Below, piece after piece: positions 1-6,845 of a stretch of DNA of 64,000 nucleotides. The position numbers and the translations under genes are program-made. The stretch spans positions 62,001 to 126,000 of the forward strand of contig JADFNS010000003.1 in NCBI GenBank assembly GCA_022563255.1. The letters are read 5' to 3'. Source of the stretch: Pseudomonadota bacterium (GTDB lineage: Bacteria > Pseudomonadota > Gammaproteobacteria > Steroidobacterales > Woeseiaceae). The notes beneath the pieces are model-generated. The model saw only the letters and a program-made list of their open reading frames with translations. It had not been told where the DNA came from and did not search any database. Within the stretch, counting starts at the first letter, position 1, and the number at the start of each line of letters is the position of its first letter.

Positions 1-539
1 GCATCCGGATTGTACGAAGACTCCACATGCGGCAACGCAGCGATCTCGATCGGCACACCGAGCGCCGAAAATTCCCTGTTGAGGTGCTCGCGCCACCGTC
101 CGGCACGCTGCAGACCACGTCGAAATCGATCCCTGAGTCCCTGCTGGAAGCGAATCCGACCGACGGCGCCTTTCAGCGTCAGGTTGCTGACGTCGGCCGG
201 CCACAGAGCGAGAAGCCGCGCTTCCTCAACCGTCAAGTGGTCTCGCTTGCCGGATGCGAGCGTCCTCAACGTCGCCTGCAGCAGCCTGCGGCGTTTTTCC
301 ACGCGGCGCCGCCGTTCCCGACGTGATAATTTCTCGGGCATGGCCAATCGCTCGTAGACGACTGCCAGATTGCGATTGTCGTGCAACACGCCTTCGTCAT
401 TGCCGTATTCAGTAAAGACATGCAGCCAGAATTCAACGTCAGGCTGCAACTCCGCTGGCTGGGGAAATGTCTCGTCAGCAGCAGCCGCCGCCGAAAAAAA
501 GAAACTAAGCAGTAATAAACAGGTTCTTGGGCTTGTCAT
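1..539 (-). CDS. Lytic murein transglycosylase, MltD-like (N-terminal part, runs off the left edge)
   Basis: This gene is absent from the ORF track because it has no stop inside the window. Reading the minus strand from an ATG at 539 gives an open frame to base 1 (about 179 codons). It begins with a signal peptide (MTSPRTCLLLLSFF then an Ala run ending AAADE). An Arg-rich helical stretch follows, then a segment ending in ALPHVESSYNPDA, which is the hallmark entry into the catalytic domain of MltD-type transglycosylases (LP-x-VES; the Glu is the likely catalytic acid). The upstream in-frame codon is a stop, so this is the first available ATG. The enzyme would cleave peptidoglycan glycan strands in the periplasm. 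It is divergent from the next gene. LysM repeats, usual in MltD, would lie outside the window. Confidence 0.8.
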   Translation of the reverse strand, partial: MTSPRTCLLLLSFFFSAAAAADETFPQPAELQPDVEFWLHVFTEYGNDEGVLHDNRNLAVVYERLAMPEKLSRRERRRRVEKRRRLLQATLRTLASGKRDHLTVEEARLLALWPADVSNLTLKGAVGRIRFQQGLRDRFRRGLQRAGRWREHLNREFSALGVPIEIAALPHVESSYNPD

Positions 540-631
540 ATATGTTTAAGGCACCTCTGATCAATTTTCAATCGCAAACTTCTGCTTACCTCACAGTAAA
601 AACCAGTGAAATACGCTAATTTTGGAGCATT

Positions 632-1873
632 ATGAGCACCGACCAGCGACAATCTGACAGCTACCGAGGCATTTGCCAACACCTGATCGGTATTGCGGCG
701 CTTTTGCTGCTTGGCATCAGCCACGCCGACGAAGCCGCCGTCGATCCATCCGATGACAGTGTCGATGTTCCTTTGGGTTCGACTCTCTATGCCGATTCCC
801 GTTCCACCGAAATCCTGGCCAACGTCGAGAGATTGGGCGATTCCGTGCCAGGATCCCTGTACTTGCTCGACACCGAAATTCCGCCGGGGACCACACAACG
901 TCTGTCCTGGACAGCAACGGAATTGTTTGACGGGATACCGGCATCCACGCCGGTACTCGTCGTCAACGGTGTGCGGACAGGGCCGACTCTGTGTCTGATC
1001 GCAGCGATACACGGCGACGAACTCAACGGTATCGAAATGATCCGCCGCGTTCTGTATAACATCGAACCAACTAAATTATCGGGCGCCTTGATCGGCGTGC
1101 CCATCGTCAATGTGCAGGGCTTCCTGCGTGGATCCCGTTATTTGCCGGACCGACGTGACCTCAATCGCTATTTCCCGGGCAATCCCACCGGCAGCGCTGC
1201 GGCAAGAATCGCTCACTCGCTGTTTACTGAGGTCATTACACACTGCGATGTATTGGTTGATTTGCATACAGGATCTTTTGACCGCACCAATCTTCCCCAA
1301 ATTCGCGCTGACCTGAACAATCCGGACGTCTTGAAGATGACGCACGGTTTCGGTGCGATGGTTGTGCTGCACAGCGAGCCAATACCGGGCACGCTGCGTT
1401 ACGCTGCGACGCTGGCAAATATTCCCGCTGTCACGATTGAGGCGGGCGGTCCATCGCAACTTGAACTCGCTGAGGTGAAGCACGGCGTAAAGGGGATCGA
1501 ATCGCTGCTGACAAGCCTTGGCATGATCAAACGCAAACGCCTGTGGGGCAATCCCGAACCCGTTTACTACCGATCGTCCTGGGTGCGTGCGGACACCAGC
1601 GGGATATTATTGTCCGATGTATCGTTGGGCAGCACGGTCAAAAAAGGGGACGTGCTGGGATCGATAACAGATCCCATGAGCAACGCCAGCACGGAAATAC
1701 TTTCGCCGTATTCCGGCCGCATCATCGGCATGGCACGCAATCAGGTCGTCATGCCAGGTTTCGCAGCGTTCCATGTGGGCATCGAAACCAGCGAGCTTGC
1801 CGCGAGCGAACAAAGCGCCGACACCCCAGAAAAGCCGTCAGTGAGTAGTTACGCAGGCGGCATGTCCGAGTAG
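632..1873 (+). CDS. Succinylglutamate desuccinylase/aspartoacylase family hydrolase, exported
   Basis: This is a zinc-dependent M14-like carboxypeptidase fold protein of the AstE/AspA family. Visible motifs are AAIHGDELNG (zinc His and Glu), DLHTG (third zinc ligand) and a late VTIEAGG (catalytic Glu), followed by a beta-barrel-like C-terminal domain (DVLGSITDP). A hydrophobic stretch at residues 18-32 ending in SHADEA suggests export, so the substrate is probably a periplasmic N-acyl or amide compound rather than cytoplasmic succinylglutamate. The start is supported by GGAG seven bases upstream of the ATG. The lpxL-like gene begins 12 bases after its stop. Exact substrate is unknown. Confidence 0.8.
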   Translation: MSTDQRQSDSYRGICQHLIGIAALLLLGISHADEAAVDPSDDSVDVPLGSTLYADSRSTEILANVERLGDSVPGSLYLLDTEIPPGTTQRLSWTATELFDGIPASTPVLVVNGVRTGPTLCLIAAIHGDELNGIEMIRRVLYNIEPTKLSGALIGVPIVNVQGFLRGSRYLPDRRDLNRYFPGNPTGSAAARIAHSLFTEVITHCDVLVDLHTGSFDRTNLPQIRADLNNPDVLKMTHGFGAMVVLHSEPIPGTLRYAATLANIPAVTIEAGGPSQLELAEVKHGVKGIESLLTSLGMIKRKRLWGNPEPVYYRSSWVRADTSGILLSDVSLGSTVKKGDVLGSITDPMSNASTEILSPYSGRIIGMARNQVVMPGFAAFHVGIETSELAASEQSADTPEKPSVSSYAGGMSE

Positions 1874-1885
1874 ACTGCGGTCGCT

Positions 1886-2824
1886 ATGTCCGCAGATCGC
1901 AAACCACTTTACAGCTATTGGGCGCCTCAGTACTGGCCGATATGGTTTTGGCTGGCGTTGCTGCGCCTGGTTTGCCTGTTGCCGCATAAAATAGCACTCG
2001 CCGCGGGACGCGTCGTCGGCAGGCTGGCACATCGATTTGCTCATTCCCGCAGGGCCGTCGTCCGCCGCAATATCGAATTGTGTTTCCCTGAACTGACGCC
2101 CGGCGATCGCGACGCTCTGGCCTACAAACATTTCCTGGCCATCGGCATGATGGTCATCGAGACGGGCCTGGGTCGCTGGGCAAGCGATGCACACCTGTCG
2201 TCAATCACCAGGATCGTGGGCACAGAACATTTGCAGCGGGCAGTCGATAGTGGACGGGGCGTCATATTGCTCAGTGCCCACTTCACGACACTGGAGATCA
2301 GTGGCCGTGTACTCGCTCTGCACAGTCCTCCTTTCGATGGTGTGTATCGTAAAAATCCCAGCGACTTCATCACTGAATTGCAGCGCAGCGGACGTGAGCG
2401 ATCAGTCGCTGTCACGATCGAAAAACGCGAACTCAAGAAAATCATCCGCAGCCTGCGGGACGGACGCCCGGTCTGGTACGCACCGGACCAAAGCTACAGC
2501 CGCAAGGGCTCAGTGCTAATAGAGTTCTTTGGTATTCCAACGATGCACACGACGGCAACGTCCACGCTCGCGCGTCTTGGGCGTGCCGTGACGATTCCGT
2601 TTTTTCCGTCGCGCCTGGAGGATGACTCCTATCTGTTGACACTACTGCCGCCACTCGAAAATTTTCCGAGCGACGACCCAATCGAAGACACACGGCGTTA
2701 CGTTGCTTTGCTCGAAGAACATATTCGAACCTGCCCTGAGCAGTACTTCTGGATGCACCGCAAATTCAAAAATCTGCCAGATAACTATCCCGACTACTAT
2801 TCTGATTTGGCAGCGTCGAAATAA
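1886..2824 (+). CDS. lpxL: Lipid A biosynthesis lauroyl-type acyltransferase (LpxL/LpxM family)
   Basis: This is an inner-membrane acyltransferase that adds a secondary acyl chain to Kdo-lipid A precursor. The H-x4-D/E catalytic motif is seen as SAHFTTLE near residue 132. Other family landmarks are the N-terminal amphipathic or membrane segment (WPIWFWLALLRLVCLLP), YRKNPSDF, WYAPDQSY and the C-terminal WMHRKFKNLPDNYPDYY. Length (312 aa) is normal. It converges with the Kdo kinase gene, overlapping its end by 28 bases. Whether it acts as LpxL, LpxM or LpxP cannot be read from sequence; the symbol is a family assignment. Confidence 0.85.
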   Translation: MSADRKPLYSYWAPQYWPIWFWLALLRLVCLLPHKIALAAGRVVGRLAHRFAHSRRAVVRRNIELCFPELTPGDRDALAYKHFLAIGMMVIETGLGRWASDAHLSSITRIVGTEHLQRAVDSGRGVILLSAHFTTLEISGRVLALHSPPFDGVYRKNPSDFITELQRSGRERSVAVTIEKRELKKIIRSLRDGRPVWYAPDQSYSRKGSVLIEFFGIPTMHTTATSTLARLGRAVTIPFFPSRLEDDSYLLTLLPPLENFPSDDPIEDTRRYVALLEEHIRTCPEQYFWMHRKFKNLPDNYPDYYSDLAASK

Positions 2825-3528
2825 CCCGCAAGCAACTGTTCCCAGTTGGTCGAACGGAAGTGCAACTGCGGATCCAAACCCATGATTTTTCTCAGCGAGC
2901 GATGCAGGCGACTCAATGTTTCCTGCTGCCACCGGCCCGGCGCCCTGAGCGCCCCTTTATCGAAGTCGAGCATCCAGAGATCGCCATCTTTGTCGATCTG
3001 CACGTTATACGCATTCAGGTCGGCGTGATATACGCCAGCCTTGTGAAACTTCCAGATGGACGCGCCGGCTGACCGCCAAAACGCCTCATCCCGTTCTTCT
3101 GCGGCGATGTACTGCGACAACGCCACGACATCCGGGATACGCACCGTAATGATATCGGCCGTGTAAAACGTGCCGCGCTGACAATATCGGGCGGCCGCCG
3201 GACGCGGCACCTTCATGTTGTTCACTGCCAACTTGTCGAGCAAGCGCCATTCCATGAACGAACGCGTCGCATCCGCACCGGAAAACACGTAGAAATCACG
3301 AATAAGCTTGCCGACGAGACCGCCTCGAACGTAATGCCGCAAAACGAATTGCCGCGGCACATTTCCCACGAAGTACGTATTACCGCGCCCGCCAGAGCAC
3401 AATGCTCCGGTCAGTAATTCGGCATGCGGCCAACCCTGGGGCGTAAAATGCTCGGCGGTTATCTGGTTGATAATCGCCTTATCGTATAGGATGGCGCCGG
3501 TCTCGGTTCTCTCGACGGTTTCGGTCAA
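2797..3528 (-). CDS. kdkA: 3-deoxy-D-manno-octulosonic acid (Kdo) kinase
   Basis: This protein-kinase-fold enzyme phosphorylates Kdo of the LPS inner core. The N-terminal Gly-rich turn (GALCSGGRGNTYFV) precedes FVLRHYVRGG, the typical KdkA Lys/Arg region. The catalytic loop reads HADLNAYNVQID and the metal-binding segment LDFDKG. The 243-aa length matches the family. The frame starts with TTG preceded by an AAGGA element. Only 18 bases separate this start from the divergent heptosyltransferase start, so promoters must lie inside the opposing genes or be very compact. The neighbours (lpxL type, waaC type, waaF, hldD) support an LPS-core role. Confidence 0.88.
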   Translation of the reverse strand: MTETVERTETGAILYDKAIINQITAEHFTPQGWPHAELLTGALCSGGRGNTYFVGNVPRQFVLRHYVRGGLVGKLIRDFYVFSGADATRSFMEWRLLDKLAVNNMKVPRPAAARYCQRGTFYTADIITVRIPDVVALSQYIAAEERDEAFWRSAGASIWKFHKAGVYHADLNAYNVQIDKDGDLWMLDFDKGALRAPGRWQQETLSRLHRSLRKIMGLDPQLHFRSTNWEQLLAGYFDAAKSE

Positions 3529-3546
3529 CGGGTCCGTCCTTCTGTC

Positions 3547-4599
3547 TTGTCTGATCTAAAATTACAAATACAACCGCAACGAATCTGCCTCATCCGCCTC
3601 TCGGCGATCGGTGACACATGTCATGCTCTGGCTGTCGTTCGGCGCCTTCAGGACAACTGGCCCGATGCGCGAATCACCTGGATAATCGGCAAAATCGAAG
3701 CAACGCTTCTGACCGACATATCGGATATCGAGTTTATCATCTTCGACAAATCCAAAGGTCTTCGCGCGTATTCTGATGTACAAAACCAGCTCGGTGACAG
3801 CCGCTTCGACGTCGCACTCTGCATGCATGCATCGATGCGCGCTAATTTCCTTTGCCGCAAAGTGAAAGCGCCGATTCGGCTCGGATTCGACCGTGCCCGG
3901 GCAAGGGATTTTCAGTGGCTTTTTACGAACCGGCGTATCGTGGCAGCATCGGAAGAACACGCTCTTGAGGCCATGATGTCATTCGCCGCGGCGATCGGTG
4001 CGGAACCGCACCCCATCCGCTGGGACATTCCGCTCGATGAAGAGGTGAGATCCTTTGCGTCGGGTTACAGGAGTTCTGGCAAATCGCTGGTCGTGATCAG
4101 CCCGTGCAGCAGCCAGCGCAGCCGCAACTATCGAAACTGGAGCATCGAGAATTACGCAGCGACGATCCGGCATTTGACCAGCATTGGGTGCCGCGTCGTG
4201 CTGACCGGCGGCCGGACCGATCTCGAACTCGAATACGGCAAGGCACTTTGCACCGCTGGGGCAGCCGACAACCTGATTGGCAAGACGTCGTTGAAGGAAC
4301 TCCTCGCTTTAATCGACAACGCCGATTTGCTGATCTGCCCCGACTCCGGACCGGCGCATATGGCGACGGCGGTCAACACTCCGGTGTTAGGGCTGTACGC
4401 AAGCTCCAACCCCGCTCGCACCGGCCCGTTCGCGTCTCGCGAACTGACCGTGAATCGCTACCCGGATGCTGCATTGAAATTCCTGCATAAACCCGTCAAG
4501 CAGCTTCGATGGGGCCGGCGAGTACGCCATCCGGACGCCATGGATCTGATCACGGTCGACGATGTCATCGAAAAGCTTGAATTATTTTTCAGCATTTAG
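3547..4599 (+). CDS. Glycosyltransferase family 9, heptosyltransferase I-like
   Basis: This is a GT-B glycosyltransferase of the ADP-heptose:LPS heptosyltransferase family. The N-terminal ICLIRLSAIGDTCHA motif is the acceptor-side signature, and the C-terminal half has VVLTGGRTDLELE and LLICPDSGPAHMA, the nucleotide-sugar site with the conserved D-S-G-x-x-H. Its 350 aa is family-typical. The start in the ORF track is TTG; no better ATG or GTG with a ribosome site precedes the motif. It sits between kdkA and waaF, overlapping the convergent waaF by 11 bases. It is probably a WaaC-like or later-core heptosyltransferase; which one is uncertain. Confidence 0.82.
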   Translation: MSDLKLQIQPQRICLIRLSAIGDTCHALAVVRRLQDNWPDARITWIIGKIEATLLTDISDIEFIIFDKSKGLRAYSDVQNQLGDSRFDVALCMHASMRANFLCRKVKAPIRLGFDRARARDFQWLFTNRRIVAASEEHALEAMMSFAAAIGAEPHPIRWDIPLDEEVRSFASGYRSSGKSLVVISPCSSQRSRNYRNWSIENYAATIRHLTSIGCRVVLTGGRTDLELEYGKALCTAGAADNLIGKTSLKELLALIDNADLLICPDSGPAHMATAVNTPVLGLYASSNPARTGPFASRELTVNRYPDAALKFLHKPVKQLRWGRRVRHPDAMDLITVDDVIEKLELFFSI

Positions 4600-5611
4600 G
4601 ATTTTCCACAGCGCTCTGGATGATTGTCGAGTGCACGTCCGCAGGCGAAATCTCCTTCAGGCAGCGCAGGTGGCCAAGCGGGCATTCGCGTGCGAAGCAG
4701 GGGCTGCAATCGAGGTGCAAATAATGCATGTCGCGCCGCGGCGTCAACGGCGGCGTAAATAACGGTGACGACGAACCGTAGATACCATGCACATGAGTAC
4801 CGACGGCGGCCGCAATGTGCAGCAGACCGGAATCATTGCTGACGACGCGTTCGCAGAAAGCCAATAAATCGATGACGTCTTCCAGCGACGTCCTGCCACA
4901 CAGGTTTACGGCATTGTTACTTGCAGAGATTTCATTACCGGCTGCCGCGTCCTTATCTGAACCCACTATCCACACGGTATAGCCCGAGTCCTCAAGCAAT
5001 GTGGCCAGCTCCGTGAAATAAACAATTGGCCAGCGTTTTGCCGGGCCGTATTCCGCTCCCGGCAACAACGCAGCGACGGGTTTTTCAGTATCGAGGGACA
5101 AGCTTTCAAGCAGGCGTTGCTGGTTCTGCGCAGACACGCGCAGCGATGGATTCGGAACTTCCGGCAACGTCTCCGCAGAATCCAGGCCCAAAGCGACGAA
5201 CTTTTTAACTGTTTGGTCGAGAATGTCCTGATCGAATACGCGCGTATCGTTGACAAGAAAAAATCGCGATTCGCCCCGAAAACCCGATCGTACGGGGATG
5301 TTTGCGAACCACGGAATCAACGCTGCCTTGAAAGAGCGCGGCAGGATAATCGCTTTTTCGTAATTCGCGTGACGCAATTTCCGCGCGACGTGCCAGCGTT
5401 TCGCAAGGCCCATTTCGCCGTGACTGTTCTCGGAGGCTATCCCGCACCGAATTTCCGGCATGCGGGCCACAACGGGCAACGACCAGGCGGGCGCCAGCAC
5501 ATCCAGCTTCCGATCAGGCTCGCGCTCGATCAACAACTTGAACAACGACTGGGCCATGACCATGTCACCAACCCAGGAGGGCCCAACAATCAGTGTCGCG
5601 GCGCTACCCAA
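4589..5611 (-). CDS. waaF: Lipopolysaccharide heptosyltransferase II
   Basis: This GT9 enzyme transfers the second L,D-heptose onto the LPS inner core. Motifs are LIVGPSWVGDMVMAQSL at the N terminus, LLPGAEYGPAKRWP in the linker, and VVSNDSGLLHIAAAVG followed by YGSSSPLFTPP in the donor site; the latter phrases are characteristic of WaaF rather than WaaC. A C-terminal cluster with CSPCFARECPLGHLRCL is also typical of WaaF. Its start overlaps the stop of hldD by eight bases on the same strand, so donor synthesis and use are probably co-translated. Confidence 0.9.
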   Translation of the reverse strand: MGSAATLIVGPSWVGDMVMAQSLFKLLIEREPDRKLDVLAPAWSLPVVARMPEIRCGIASENSHGEMGLAKRWHVARKLRHANYEKAIILPRSFKAALIPWFANIPVRSGFRGESRFFLVNDTRVFDQDILDQTVKKFVALGLDSAETLPEVPNPSLRVSAQNQQRLLESLSLDTEKPVAALLPGAEYGPAKRWPIVYFTELATLLEDSGYTVWIVGSDKDAAAGNEISASNNAVNLCGRTSLEDVIDLLAFCERVVSNDSGLLHIAAAVGTHVHGIYGSSSPLFTPPLTPRRDMHYLHLDCSPCFARECPLGHLRCLKEISPADVHSTIIQSAVENPKC

Positions 5612-6545
5612 TTTGATCCAGATAATCCTTTACGCCATCTGCAACGCTGCGAAATTCCACATCGCAGCCCGATAGCCGCAATTGAGTCAAATCTGCCCGC
5701 GTAAAGCTTTGATAAGCGCCTTCAAGATGTTCGGGAAACGGCACGTAACGAATCTGGCCCTTGCCGTGCCATGCGATCACGGCGTTCGCCACATCGTTGA
5801 AGCTTTGCGCCTGACCCGTGCCCGTATTGAAAATTCCAGATGCGTCGGGATGATCGAGAAACCACAGATTGACGTTGCAGACGTCGTCCACATAAACGAA
5901 ATCGCGCAATTGTTCGCCATCGGCATAGCCGTCCGTGCCCTTGAACAATCGCGCCGCACCGTCCTCGCCAATCTGTGTATTGAAATGATATGCCACGCTC
6001 GCCATGGAGCCCTTGTGCTGCTCATGCGGCCCGTAGACATTGAAGTATCGCAGGCCAACGACCTGACTCTGAGAATTTGCAGCGACCCGGCGCACATAGC
6101 GATCAAACTGAATCTTCGAGTAGCCGTAAACGTTCAACGGTTTTTCGAACAGCGGGTCTTCTACGAATTCGCTGGACCCGCCGTATACGGCTGCAGAGGA
6201 GGCGTAGATGTACTGCGTTTTGTTTTCGAGACAGTGGTGCAACAACGTCCGGGAGTAACTGTAGTTGTTCTGCATCATAAATCGACCATCCCACTCGCTC
6301 GTATCCGAACAGGCGCCCTGGTGCAAAATTGCGCTTATGTTTTTCGCGAATCTCTTATCCGTTGACAAGCGCTCAAGAAACTCGTCCTTGTCCAGATAAT
6401 CGGCAATAGGCAGATTGGAAATATTGACATATTTACGACCGTCGGTGAGATCGTCGACAACAACGACGTCGTCGCAGCCACGCTCGATCAACGCGCAAAC
6501 TAAATTACTGCCAATAAAGCCGGCGCCGCCGGTTACGATATGCAA
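5604..6545 (-). CDS. hldD: ADP-L-glycero-D-manno-heptose 6-epimerase
   Basis: This extended short-chain dehydrogenase converts ADP-D,D-heptose into ADP-L,D-heptose for LPS core. The Rossmann motif TGGAGFIGSN is at residues 5-14 and the catalytic YGYSK near residue 140. The family-specific phrases LHQGACSDT, RYFNVYGPHEQHKG and the C-terminal heptose-binding region are present. The 313-aa length is as expected. It lies upstream of waaF in the same direction and downstream of the small zinc-finger gene (six-base gap), giving a glnE-zf-hldD-waaF order. Confidence 0.93.
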   Translation of the reverse strand: MHIVTGGAGFIGSNLVCALIERGCDDVVVVDDLTDGRKYVNISNLPIADYLDKDEFLERLSTDKRFAKNISAILHQGACSDTSEWDGRFMMQNNYSYSRTLLHHCLENKTQYIYASSAAVYGGSSEFVEDPLFEKPLNVYGYSKIQFDRYVRRVAANSQSQVVGLRYFNVYGPHEQHKGSMASVAYHFNTQIGEDGAARLFKGTDGYADGEQLRDFVYVDDVCNVNLWFLDHPDASGIFNTGTGQAQSFNDVANAVIAWHGKGQIRYVPFPEHLEGAYQSFTRADLTQLRLSGCDVEFRSVADGVKDYLDQIG

Positions 6546-6551
6546 CGGTCG

Positions 6552-6815
6552 CTACTCGTCATCTTCCGTCATATGATACTGAGCCCCACAATATGGGCAC
6601 TTCGCGTCACCCGTGCTTGCGATAGGCAGGAACACTTTGGGGTGTGAATTCCACAGGTACATTCCTGGCATTGGACAGCTCAGCGGTAAATCTTTGGACC
6701 GAACCCCGTATTTATTCTGGGCGTTCGCCGGAATCAAATTCTGCTCAACGGTTCCTGCTCTGGCTGCCACGATTCCCTCTTCTGCGTTTGTATCCGGACG
6801 GCGAATTATAAACAT
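6552..6815 (-). CDS. Small zinc-finger (zf-CHCC) protein
   Basis: This 87-aa protein carries the CHCC zinc-binding pattern: LSCPMPGM, then SHPKVFLPI, then CPYCGAQY. It is related to the zinc domain of the NDUFS6 subunit of complex I. Such small proteins recur in proteobacteria next to waaF/glnE-type loci and their function is unknown. The N terminus is about 20-25 residues longer than the shortest relatives, but the ATG at 6815 has an excellent GGAGGAAAT ribosome site, so this start is kept. It is 30 bases downstream of glnE on the same strand. Confidence 0.85.
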   Translation of the reverse strand: MFIIRRPDTNAEEGIVAARAGTVEQNLIPANAQNKYGVRSKDLPLSCPMPGMYLWNSHPKVFLPIASTGDAKCPYCGAQYHMTEDDE

Positions 6816-6845
6816 TGATTTCCTCCGCGGCCACGCCTAAGTGCC

